12,151 bases of DNA. Origin: Minisyncoccota bacterium. Its GTDB lineage: Bacteria; Patescibacteriota; Minisyncoccia; Phycocordibacterales; SBAW01. The stretch is taken from the NCBI GenBank assembly GCA_020050775.1, contig JAGVKC010000032.1:1-12151 (forward strand). The letters are read 5' to 3'. How positions within the stretch are numbered: the first letter of the stretch is position 1; every line of letters begins with the position of its first letter. Both the position numbers and the translations under genes were made by a program. The notes under the pieces are model-generated. The model did not search any database and was not told the origin of the DNA. It worked only from the letters and a program-made list of their open reading frames with translations. Shown one piece after another: positions 1-4,881 of this stretch.

Positions 1-328
1 CATCCATCGCGGCCAGGTGCTCGCGAAGGCTGGTTCGGTAACTCCGCACACGGAGTTCGAAGCAGAAGTCTACATTCTCACTAAGGATGAAGGCGGCCGC
101 CACACTCCGTTCTTCACTGGCTACAAGCCACAGTTCTACGTCCGCACCACTGACGTTACCGGCGAAGTAACTCTTCCTGCTGGTACTGAAATGGTTATGC
201 CGGGCGACACCATCACCTTCAAAGTCAAACTCGTAGCACCGGTTGCACTTGAGGCTCAGACTCGCTTCGCAGTTCGCGAAGGAGGCAAGACCGTCGGCGC
301 AGGTGTTGTGACTAAGGTTATTGCGTAA
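1..328 (+). CDS. tuf: Elongation factor Tu, C-terminal part (5' end outside window)
   Basis: EF-Tu is the GTPase that brings aminoacyl-tRNA to the ribosomal A site. Only the end of the protein is present, about 108 residues read in the frame beginning at base 2 and ending at a TAA at 326-328. It covers the end of domain 2 and the whole of beta-barrel domain 3. Hallmark stretches are [11 protein letters not shown] at the domain boundary, [11 protein letters not shown], the tRNA- and EF-Ts-contacting region [22 protein letters not shown], and the near-terminal [16 protein letters not shown]. The GTP-binding domain lies upstream of the window. Its position before rpsJ is the usual end of the str operon. 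A strong hairpin terminator follows 23 bases after the stop. Identification is essentially certain; the true start cannot be seen. Confidence 0.98.
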   Translation, partial: IHRGQVLAKAGSVTPHTEFEAEVYILTKDEGGRHTPFFTGYKPQFYVRTTDVTGEVTLPAGTEMVMPGDTITFKVKLVAPVALEAQTRFAVREGGKTVGAGVVTKVIA

Positions 329-351
329 ATTCTAGGACATAAAAAAGAGGA

Positions 352-377
352 CCCCGGCTTTTGGCCGGGGTTTTCTT
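352..377. terminator. Intrinsic terminator shared by tuf and a convergent gene
   Basis: A 7-bp GC stem (CCCCGGC at 352-358 with GCCGGGG at 364-370) with a 5-nt loop is followed by TTTTCTT. It lies 23 bases after the tuf stop and directly abuts the TAA of the minus-strand gene ending at 376. An A-run at 341-346 upstream gives the opposite strand a T-tract as well, so it can serve both convergent genes. Confidence 0.9.
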
Positions 378-792
378 ATGCGTATGCTGGTTTTGAGGAT
401 TGCGGCAACCATTGTTTAAGTACGGCGAGCGACGTTAACGAGAATATTTTGCGCCGCCGACCCCTTTTGACGATGCAAAACTCATGGAGTTCGACCGTCT
501 CCTGAGTGAAGCCTTTCTGGCGCACAAGTTCTGTTTCTTGTTCGTCTAGGTCGTCGAAAATCCGAACCTGCAGCTGTCCGTCCTTATGGAATACAGGGAG
601 AAGTGCTAGACACCAGAATTCAGATTGACCCATTTCGATCGCGTCATCGAGGGTTACCCATTTCATCCATGGCAGACCTCGTTCAATTTTATTGAGGTGG
701 TGTGCGACCAGCACGACCAATACTACGAAGGCGATGAGTAGTAGGGCCACAATAACCCCGATGGCAAGCAAGATCTTCAAACCAAGAGACAT
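376..792 (-). CDS. Hypothetical single-pass membrane protein (138 aa)
   Basis: I do not recognise this family. I chose the ATG at 790-792 because a GGAGG Shine-Dalgarno lies 5 nt upstream. A longer reading from a TTG at 837 (153 aa) lacks such support. The protein begins MSLGLKILLAIG and has one strongly hydrophobic helix at about residues 7-30, rich in Leu, Val, Ile and Ala. This is followed by HHLNKIERG and a soluble, mixed-charge domain of about 100 residues with an acidic patch (DDLDEQETELV) and a basic patch (KRGRRRK). The helix is probably a signal anchor with the tail in the cytoplasm. The gene runs against the str-S10 direction between tuf and rpsJ and ends in a shared terminator. Its 5' region faces rpsJ, so the two are divergently transcribed from 793-971. 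No function is assigned. Confidence 0.75.
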   Translation of the reverse strand: MSLGLKILLAIGVIVALLLIAFVVLVVLVAHHLNKIERGLPWMKWVTLDDAIEMGQSEFWCLALLPVFHKDGQLQVRIFDDLDEQETELVRQKGFTQETVELHEFCIVKRGRRRKIFSLTSLAVLKQWLPQSSKPAYA

Positions 793-797
793 GTCGT

Positions 798-802
798 CCT
801 CC
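798..802 (-). promoter_or_regulatory. Shine-Dalgarno GGAGG for the membrane-protein gene
   Basis: On the minus strand GGAGG sits 5 nt before the ATG at 790-792. It decides the start of that gene. It also shows that classical Shine-Dalgarno signals are used in this genome, unlike in the ribosomal genes around it. Confidence 0.75.
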
Positions 803-837
803 AGTTGTTTCTTCTCCCACCACTCTATGTCCCACAA

Positions 838-866
838 TTGCTTTTTTCAACTACTCCGTGCATACT
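838..866 (+). promoter_or_regulatory. Candidate promoter for rpsJ
   Basis: TTGCTT (838-843) and CATACT (861-866) are separated by exactly 17 bp. The match to TTGACA/TATAAT is moderate. Transcription would begin near 873, about 100 nt before the rpsJ ATG. The -10 box overlaps the inverted repeat at 863-886. Other weak arrangements are possible in this stretch. Confidence 0.4.
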
Positions 867-886
867 CACTTCATTATTAGTGAGTA
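863..886. repeat. Operator-like inverted repeat between divergent genes
   Basis: TACTCACT (863-870) and AGTGAGTA (879-886) form a perfect 8-bp inverted repeat with an 8-nt AT-rich centre. It spans the proposed -10 and start point of the rpsJ promoter and lies in the divergent region before the minus-strand membrane gene. Such symmetry suits a dimeric repressor site. It could instead be an RNA hairpin at the 5' end of either transcript. Confidence 0.5.
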
Positions 887-906
887 AGCTAACCGGGCAT
901 AGGTTA

Positions 907-960
907 CTCTGACGTTACGTCGGAGAGAACTAGGTCCACAGCAGATAACAAGTTATCTGC
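907..960 (+). promoter_or_regulatory. rpsJ leader with two hairpins
   Basis: Two stem-loops lie close together in the presumed 5' UTR of rpsJ. The first is CTCTGACG (907-914) with CGTCGGAG (918-925), loop TTA and one G-U pair. The second is a perfect 9-bp stem GCAGATAAC (941-949) with GTTATCTGC (952-960), whose two-base centre would in practice open to a small loop. The second ends 11 nt before the ATG at 972, where no Shine-Dalgarno is visible. A role in controlling rpsJ translation or transcript stability is plausible but inferred. Confidence 0.5.
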
Positions 961-971
961 AATCAAAAAGA

Positions 972-1349
972 ATGGCTACCAAAAAAGAAACAACAAAGAA
1001 GCCAGTCGTTAAGCGCACCCGCAAGGCTGCTGCGCCGGCTGCCGTGCAGCGCCTACGCATTAAGGTTCGCGCGTATGAACACAAGGTGCTCGATACTTCC
1101 GTTAAGCAGATTCTCGACACAGCACTTCGCTATGATGCGAAAGTCGCTGGTCCGATCCCGCTTCCAACAGAGATAAAGAAGTACACCGTGAACCGCTCGA
1201 CGTTCATCTACAAGGATGCCCGCGAGCAGTTTGAAATGCGCATCCACAAGCGCCTCATCGATATTCTCGACCCGACTCCGAAGGTTATCGAGGCTCTCAC
1301 GAACCTCTCCCTTCCGTCCGGCGTCACTATCTACGTAAAAATGGCGTAA
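972..1349 (+). CDS. rpsJ: 30S ribosomal protein S10 (NusE)
   Basis: S10 is a head protein of the 30S subunit and, as NusE, a partner in transcription antitermination. The S10 fold is clear: [15 protein letters not shown] at the start of the core, [16 protein letters not shown] in the long loop, then [18 protein letters not shown] and a C-terminal strand ending GVTIYVKMA. The protein is 125 residues against about 103 in E. coli. The excess is a basic, Ala-rich N-terminal extension of about 25 residues ([20 protein letters not shown]) that is probably flexible and may contact rRNA. The ATG at 972 has no Shine-Dalgarno. The gene stands alone: a terminator follows 17 nt after its TAA, and the next ribosomal gene is over 600 nt away. 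Confidence 0.97.
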   Translation: MATKKETTKKPVVKRTRKAAAPAAVQRLRIKVRAYEHKVLDTSVKQILDTALRYDAKVAGPIPLPTEIKKYTVNRSTFIYKDAREQFEMRIHKRLIDILDPTPKVIEALTNLSLPSGVTIYVKMA

Positions 1350-1366
1350 TCAGTAAAACTCCAACA

Positions 1367-1400
1367 AAAGAAACAGCCCTTGCAAGGGCGGTTTCTTTAT
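1367..1400 (+). terminator. Intrinsic terminator after rpsJ
   Basis: AAAGAAAC (1367-1374) pairs with GTTTCTTT (1391-1398), with an inner stem GCCCT/AGGGC around TGCA and a single A-G mismatch between the two stems. The T-rich arm doubles as the U-tract. It separates rpsJ from the downstream genes. The -35 box of the next promoter lies inside it. Confidence 0.8.
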
Positions 1401-1408
1401 GGTATTAT
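1380..1408 (+). promoter_or_regulatory. Promoter for the first small-RNA candidate
   Basis: TTGCAA (1380-1385) and TATTAT (1403-1408) are separated by 17 bp and match the sigma-70 consensus at 4/6 and 5/6 positions. The start point would fall near 1414-1415, exactly where a sequence begins that can pair with the 3' part of the unit. The -35 box lies within the rpsJ terminator hairpin. Confidence 0.65.
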
Positions 1409-1413
1409 AGTAA

Positions 1414-1612
1414 TAGCTGCGGTCGAGACGTTCTATATAGGTACGTTACTGACGCCTATCGGCGCTTAACGGAGGGAGACCCACTATAAGATTGTTTCAA
1501 ACGATGCTTGAATATGTTCCGGCACACCGGGCACAACAAGTTAGAGGCCAGAAGCAAAAACTTCAGCAGCTAATGTCCCCAATCCGGCCCAAAAATGTGG
1601 CCGGACTTTTTT
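1414..1612 (+). ncRNA. Candidate structured small RNA (about 199 nt), family unknown
   Basis: The unit lies between a sigma-70-like promoter and a strong intrinsic terminator and has no convincing protein gene. Its ends can close: TAGCTGC (1414-1420) pairs with GCAGCTA (1566-1572). Inside are several local stems: GTTA..CGCC-TATC-GGCG..TAAC (1445-1470), TTCAA/TTGAA (1496-1512), TGTT-CCGG-CACA-CCGG..AACA (1515-1538) and GAAG/CTTC with loop CAAAAA (1551-1564). A purine-rich GGAGGGAGACCC lies at 1471-1482. I tried to match it to SRP RNA, tmRNA, 6S RNA and RNase P RNA and saw none of their signatures, although its length is close to that of 6S RNA. It could instead be a transcribed leader or attenuator for L3. 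Confidence 0.5.
1583..1612 (+). terminator. Intrinsic terminator of the first small-RNA unit
   Basis: TCCGGCC (1583-1589) pairs with GGCCGGA (1599-1605) around a 9-nt A-rich loop, followed by C and six Ts (1607-1612). This is a textbook rho-independent terminator about 200 nt after the promoter at 1380-1408. Confidence 0.9.
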
Positions 1613-1613
1613 C

Positions 1614-1642
1614 TTGTTAAAGGAGGTATTTTCGAGTAATAT
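1614..1642 (+). promoter_or_regulatory. Candidate promoter for a second small transcript
   Basis: TTGTTA (1614-1619) and TAATAT (1637-1642) are spaced by 17 bp, starting directly behind the preceding terminator. Each hexamer matches consensus at 4/6 positions. The spacer contains the strong Shine-Dalgarno-like AAAGGAGGT, which has no start codon behind it. Moderate to low confidence. Confidence 0.4.
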
Positions 1643-1648
1643 TTACGT

Positions 1649-1738
1649 GCCTGTTGCTAGGCATGTGCAAGCCGTTTGCTCGGCTGTCGCACCGACCCCC
1701 GGTTGAACAATTTACCTTGTTCCCGGGGGTTTGCTTTT
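1649..1738 (+). ncRNA. Candidate second small RNA or attenuated leader (about 90 nt)
   Basis: Between the candidate promoter at 1614-1642 and the terminator at 1695-1738 lie two small hairpins. TGCCT/AGGCA (1648-1663) has loop GTTGCT, and AGCCG/CGGCT (1670-1685) has loop TTTGCT. The second is enclosed by GTGC/GCAC (1665-1668 with 1689-1692). The two loops share the pentamer TTGCT. An open reading through this stretch would have to cross the terminator and shows no ribosomal site, so I regard the unit as non-coding. It may equally be a premature-termination element upstream of L3. Confidence 0.35.
1695..1738 (+). terminator. Intrinsic terminator of the second unit
   Basis: The left arm, ACCCCCGG then GAACAA (1695-1710) with a TT bulge, pairs with TTGTTC then CCGGGGGT (1717-1730) around a TTTACC loop. 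A T-rich tail TTGCTTTTT follows. It is a long, GC-rich and convincing terminator. Confidence 0.88.
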
Positions 1739-1740
1739 TC

Positions 1741-1769
1741 TTGCATAAAAATAAGTGCTCATGTATAGT
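1741..1769 (+). promoter_or_regulatory. Promoter of the rplC-rplD-rplW-rplB unit
   Basis: TTGCAT (1741-1746) and TATAGT (1764-1769) are 17 bp apart with 4/6 and 5/6 matches. This is the third successive promoter in the rpsJ-rplC interval and the only one with no terminator between it and rplC. Transcription would start near 1776, giving a leader of about 205 nt. Confidence 0.65.
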
Positions 1770-1775
1770 CTCGTG

Positions 1776-1980
1776 GACTCTACGCAGACATATCGCTTTG
1801 CGATATACCCGTCGTTTCGGTCGGAATGAAAACTTGTTTTCATTCCTCCCTACACTAGGTTATAGCGTTGGTCCAAGTTCCCTCGGGAACCAATAGACAA
1901 CAATAGCGAGGAAGACCTCGATATGACTGTCGCTCGTTCGGAATCGAAAGCAAGCTTTCGTTCACTCACTTCACTAAGTC
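1776..1980 (+). promoter_or_regulatory. Structured leader of the L3 operon
   Basis: This stretch holds no gene but has a chain of hairpins. They are ATATCGC/GCGATAT (1790-1806), GGAATGAAAAC/GTTTTCATTCC (1823-1846, 11 bp), GTTCCC/GGGAAC with flanking TTGG/CCAA (1868-1893), CGAGG/CCTCG with loop AAGA (1907-1920), and CGAAAGC/GCTTTCG with flanking GAA/TTC (1941-1963). The last ends 17 nt before the L3 ATG, and no Shine-Dalgarno is present. Ribosomal operons are often controlled by one of their own proteins (L4 in E. coli) binding such leaders. That is a reasonable hypothesis here, but I do not recognise a known L4-leader consensus. Confidence 0.55.
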
Positions 1981-2619
1981 ATGAAATTCATCCTTGGAAC
2001 AAAGGGCAAGATGCTTACCGTATATACGCAAGACGGCCGCGCGCATGCTGCGACGGTCATTACTGCTGGTCCGGTAACTGTTACTCAAGTCAAAACTACT
2101 GAAAAAGAAGGCTATAACGCCGTGCAGATTGGGTACGGCGAAACTAAGCCAGAGCGTGTTAATAAGCCGCAGCTTGGCCACACGAAGGGCAAGGCACTCA
2201 AACATTTCCGCGAACTTCGCGCACGCAACGGTTCTCTTCCGGAAGGTGTAGAAAATGGTGCAACATTCGATGTCTCTGTATTTACAGTTGGCGACCAGGT
2301 AGAAGTCTCAGGCACTTCAAAAGGCAAAGGCTTCCAGGGTGTTATTAAGCGCCACGGTTTCCACGGCGGTCCGCGTTCTCACGGCCAGAAACACTCTGAA
2401 CGTTCTCCAGGTTCCATCGGCGGCGGCGGCGGTCGTGCAGGAGGTCGCGTGGCAAAAGGTATGCGCATGGCAGGACGCATGGGTTCGCAGCGCGTAACAG
2501 TGCGTAACCTTGTGGTGCTTCAGGTGCACACAGAAACGAACGAACTCGTGATCAAGGGTGCTGTGCCGGGAATTCCTGGCAGCCTCGTTGAAATCCGCGG
2601 TGTCGGTTCCCACTCATAA
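1981..2619 (+). CDS. rplC: 50S ribosomal protein L3
   Basis: L3 is an early assembly protein of the 50S subunit. Its long loop reaches the peptidyl-transferase centre. The family pattern is clear: KFILGTKGKMLTVYTQDG at the N-terminus, VTQVKTTEKEGYNAVQIGYG, the signature GTSKGKGFQGVIKRHGF at about 111-127, SHGQKHSERSPGSIG at 133-147 and KGAVPGIPGSLVEI near the end. Length (212) is normal. The central loop after GSIG is unusually glycine-rich (GGGGGRAGG) and has no glutamine at the place of E. coli Gln150, which PrmB methylates there. The ATG at 1981 follows a hairpin leader without Shine-Dalgarno. The gene opens a four-gene unit, with rplD 5 nt downstream. Confidence 0.97.
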   Translation: MKFILGTKGKMLTVYTQDGRAHAATVITAGPVTVTQVKTTEKEGYNAVQIGYGETKPERVNKPQLGHTKGKALKHFRELRARNGSLPEGVENGATFDVSVFTVGDQVEVSGTSKGKGFQGVIKRHGFHGGPRSHGQKHSERSPGSIGGGGGRAGGRVAKGMRMAGRMGSQRVTVRNLVVLQVHTETNELVIKGAVPGIPGSLVEIRGVGSHS

Positions 2620-2624
2620 ACTTT

Positions 2625-3368
2625 ATGGCTGACGCAAAAACAAAAACTAACATGAAGGCTCTTGCTAAGACAAAAGAAAAAGTCTCCAAGAATTCTGATG
2701 CTATGGAAACAACGGTCTATAACATTAAGGGAGAAAAGGCAGGCACACTCTCCGTTCCGGCAGAGATTTTCGGTTTGCAGTGGAATGCAGACCTCGTGCA
2801 CCAGGTAGTTACCTCTATGCAGGCTAACGCCCGCACGCCGATAGCGCACACCAAAGATCGCGGCGAAGTGCGCGGAGGAGGTAAAAAGCCTTGGCAGCAG
2901 AAAGGTACTGGCCGAGCACGTCACGGTTCGCGCCGCTCACCGATCTGGGTAGGAGGCGGTATGACTCACGGACCTCGTAACGAGAAGGACTACTCCAAGA
3001 AGATCAACCGCTCTATGCGCCAGAAAGCACTTCTCGTAACTCTCTCTCGCAAGATGAAAGACGGTGAAGTTATTTTCATCGACTCTCTTGAAATGGCAAC
3101 TCCGAAAACCTCAACTGCAAAAGCAATACTTGGTGCATTTGGCAAAGAGTTTACTGGTTTTGCAAAATCTAAGAACGCAGCACTCATCGCACTTCCTACA
3201 ACACACAAGCCAACCATCAAGAGCTTCCAGAACTTCGGCAACGTAGAAACTATAGACGTCCGCAACCTAAACCCGGTTGCAGTGCTTTCTGCAAAATACC
3301 TCGTCATTTCTGAACCGAAGGCAGCATTTGAAGTACTCTCTGCTAAAAAGGTAGTAAAGCGCGCATAA
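2625..3368 (+). CDS. rplD: 50S ribosomal protein L4 with basic N-terminal extension
   Basis: L4 (uL4) binds domain I of 23S rRNA, and its extended loop lines the peptide exit tunnel. The diagnostic central segment is present at about residues 70-117: RTPIAHTKDRGEVRGGGKKPWQQKGTGRARHGSRRSPIWVGGG. Downstream is the C-terminal globular half with VFID-like and TIDVRNLNPVAVLSAKYLVIS stretches. At 247 residues it is longer than the roughly 200 of E. coli. About 26 residues are a Lys-rich N-terminal lead before METTVYNIKGEKAG, where other L4 proteins begin. Met27 is therefore a possible internal start, but the ATG at 2625 lies 5 nt after the L3 stop, matches the spacing of the neighbours, and is preferred. 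No Shine-Dalgarno is visible. In E. coli L4 represses its own operon. Confidence 0.96.
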   Translation: MADAKTKTNMKALAKTKEKVSKNSDAMETTVYNIKGEKAGTLSVPAEIFGLQWNADLVHQVVTSMQANARTPIAHTKDRGEVRGGGKKPWQQKGTGRARHGSRRSPIWVGGGMTHGPRNEKDYSKKINRSMRQKALLVTLSRKMKDGEVIFIDSLEMATPKTSTAKAILGAFGKEFTGFAKSKNAALIALPTTHKPTIKSFQNFGNVETIDVRNLNPVAVLSAKYLVISEPKAAFEVLSAKKVVKRA

Positions 3369-3372
3369 TTAT

Positions 3373-3660
3373 ATGAAAAAGAACACGCAAAACATTCTTC
3401 ACTCGCCGCGCGTCACTGAAAAAGGTGCGTACCTCTCTGCAGAAAGCTGCTACGTGTTTAACGTTGTTCCTTCGGCAAACAAGACTGAGATTGCAGCTGC
3501 TATCCGCGCGCTCTACAACGTTACACCGCGCAAGATCACTACGGCACGCATTCCTCGCAAGTCGGTTCAGACTCGCGGTACTAACCGCCGCGGCATGACT
3601 GTCGGTGGTAAGAAGGCCTATGTATACCTCAAGAAAGGGGAGACCATCGAGCTCGTATAA
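3373..3660 (+). CDS. rplW: 50S ribosomal protein L23
   Basis: L23 sits at the tunnel exit of the 50S subunit and docks trigger factor and SRP. The 95-residue protein shows the family order: ILHSPRVTEKGAYLS at the N-terminus, YVFNVVPSANKTEIAAAIRALYNVTPRKITTARI in the middle, a basic loop around RKSVQTRGTNRRGM, and KKAYVYLKKGETIEL at the end. Length is close to the E. coli protein. It starts 4 nt after rplD with the TATATG-type start context seen throughout this locus and no Shine-Dalgarno, so translation probably depends on ribosomes arriving from the gene before it. Confidence 0.96.
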   Translation: MKKNTQNILHSPRVTEKGAYLSAESCYVFNVVPSANKTEIAAAIRALYNVTPRKITTARIPRKSVQTRGTNRRGMTVGGKKAYVYLKKGETIELV

Positions 3661-3678
3661 TCTGCACAGAATATTTTT

Positions 3679-4527
3679 ATGAAATCCTATAAGCCATACA
3701 CCAAGTCCCGCCGCCACATGTCGACTGTTACCTTCAAAGGTAAACTCACGACTAATGAGCCGCACAAAGCGCTCACCTCCGGCGGCAAGCGCGATATGGG
3801 CCGCAACAACGCGGGCCGCATTTCTGTGCGCCACAAGGGCGGCGGACACAAGCGCCTTTTCCGCGCAGTGGACTTCCGCTACAACAAACTCGTGCCTGCA
3901 AAGGTAGAAACTGTTGAATACGATCCGAACCGTTCGGGCTTCATCGGTCTTCTTGTATACCGCGACGGTGAACGCCGCTACGCACTTCTCCCGCAGTCAG
4001 TAAAAGTTGGTGCACTTATCGAGGCTGGCGAGAATGTTCCAGCAACTCCTGGTAATCGCATGCCGCTTAAGAACATGCCAGTGGGTAGCTTTATCTACAA
4101 CGTCGAACTTAAACCCGGTAACGGTGCAAAGATCGGCCGCGCTGCAGGTACGCACATCGAACTTATCGCACGCGACCAGGGCTACGCAGACCTTAAGATG
4201 CCCTCAAGCGAAATCCGCAAAGTGCTCGAAACGTGCTGGGCAACCATCGGCGAAGTGTCTAACGACGAACACCACCTCGTAACTTACGGTAAAGCAGGCC
4301 GCTCGCGCTGGAAGGGTATTCGCCCGACTGTTCGCGGTACCGCTATGAACCCGGTAGACCACCCGCACGGAGGAGGCGAAGGCCGCCAGGGTCGTGGTTT
4401 GCGCCGCGCAAAGACCATGTGGGGCAAGCCGTCCGGCAAAGGCCAGAAGACTCGCCGCCCGAAAAAGTATTCCAACTACCTCATTGTGTCTCGCCGCAAA
4501 GTCGGTAAGCGCAGCAAGCAAGCATAA
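3679..4527 (+). CDS. rplB: 50S ribosomal protein L2
   Basis: L2 is a large 23S rRNA-binding protein needed for subunit joining and peptidyl-transferase activity. Its 282 residues match the usual length. Key stretches are MKSYKPYTKSRRHMS, GRNNAGRISVRHKGGGHKR, VETVEYDPNRSGFIGLLVY, the zinc-free central SH3-like core, and the invariant motif MNPVDHPHGGGEGR at about 223-236, containing the histidine equivalent to E. coli His229. A basic C-terminal tail ends the protein. The 18-nt gap to rplW is the widest inside this unit. A strong terminator 3 nt after the TAA ends the unit, whereas in most bacteria rpsS follows directly. Confidence 0.98.
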   Translation: MKSYKPYTKSRRHMSTVTFKGKLTTNEPHKALTSGGKRDMGRNNAGRISVRHKGGGHKRLFRAVDFRYNKLVPAKVETVEYDPNRSGFIGLLVYRDGERRYALLPQSVKVGALIEAGENVPATPGNRMPLKNMPVGSFIYNVELKPGNGAKIGRAAGTHIELIARDQGYADLKMPSSEIRKVLETCWATIGEVSNDEHHLVTYGKAGRSRWKGIRPTVRGTAMNPVDHPHGGGEGRQGRGLRRAKTMWGKPSGKGQKTRRPKKYSNYLIVSRRKVGKRSKQA

Positions 4528-4530
4528 AGA

Positions 4531-4557
4531 AAAACCCCGCCAACTCGGCGGGGTTTT
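4531..4557 (+). terminator. Strong intrinsic terminator after rplB
   Basis: AAAACCCCGCC (4531-4541) pairs perfectly with GGCGGGGTTTT (4547-4557) around loop AACTC. It begins 3 nt after the L2 stop. The run of A before the stem and T at its end could make it work in both directions. It interrupts the S10 operon between rplB and rpsS. Confidence 0.92.
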
Positions 4558-4795
4558 AATATTCGGAAGGAGTTGGCTGGGCGTATTTTCGGTGCCCAAT
4601 CTTCAAGCTCATGAGCCTCGGGTGTCTCCATGTAATCTTTATTCTCTGGAGGGCTAGCTCTACTTGAAGACGATTGAATAGTCGTGGGCCGAGCTTCGTG
4701 TGTGACAAGACGGCATATAGCTGCAATCTGTCACAACGTGTATGTCCATGGATTCCGCACCTACGTACGACATCGAATTGTCTCACTTTTGAAAC
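4558..4795. other. Non-coding gap before rpsS, with hairpins
   Basis: No credible gene is present. The open frames here lack ribosomal sites and family features. Secondary structure is visible. TGGGC/GCCCA is followed by a compound stem GAGCC..CTCCA..TGGAG..GGCT, then an approximate ACGAT/GTCGT stem, then a longer arm CGT-TGTGACA (4697-4707) with TGTCACA-ACG (4729-4738), 10 bp with one bulged G. I see no clear promoter in it. It may be a degraded or lineage-specific small RNA, or part of a long leader for rpsS if the rplB terminator is read through. Confidence 0.35.
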
Positions 4796-4825
4796 GAAAC
4801 AGGCCGTTTTTAGGGCTTGTTTCTT
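4796..4825 (+). terminator. Candidate terminator within the rplB-rpsS gap
   Basis: GAAACAGGCC (4796-4805) pairs with GGCTTGTTTC (4814-4823), 10 bp with one G-U pair, around an 8-nt T-rich loop. The tail is only TTCTT-like, so termination strength is uncertain. The style resembles the terminator after rpsJ. If real, it would end a transcript coming from 4558-4795. Confidence 0.45.
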
Positions 4826-4846
4826 GGTCATGACAAGCCTCGCCTG

Positions 4847-4875
4847 TTCTATAAACCCGCCCATAACTCTATAGT
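4847..4875 (+). promoter_or_regulatory. Candidate promoter for the rpsS-rplE unit
   Basis: TATAGT (4870-4875) is a good -10 box. TTCTAT (4847-4852), 17 bp upstream, is a poor -35. A second possible -10, TATAAA, lies at 4850-4855. Some promoter is expected here because a strong terminator closes the previous unit at 4557. The exact element is uncertain. Confidence 0.4.
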
Positions 4876-4881
4876 TTCCCG

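Noticed and set aside
793..837. A TTG start giving 15 more residues to the minus-strand membrane protein
   Set aside because: The ATG at 792 has a well-spaced GGAGG and places the hydrophobic helix at the N-terminus. The TTG has no such support.
1492..1620. A short open frame (TTG 1492 or ATG 1504 to TAA 1620) inside the first small-RNA unit
   Set aside because: Its 3' third encodes the terminator stem, the GGAGGG at 1471-1476 is too far from either start, and the peptide has no recognisable features.
1654..1896. An 80-residue open frame upstream of rplC
   Set aside because: It crosses a strong terminator and a promoter, uses a TTG start without a ribosome-binding site, and has low-quality composition.
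2703..3368. Starting L4 at the internal Met27 (METTVYN), as in other L4 proteins
   Set aside because: The ATG at 2625 keeps the 5-nt spacing typical of the operon, and other proteins here also carry basic extensions. It remains a possible alternative.
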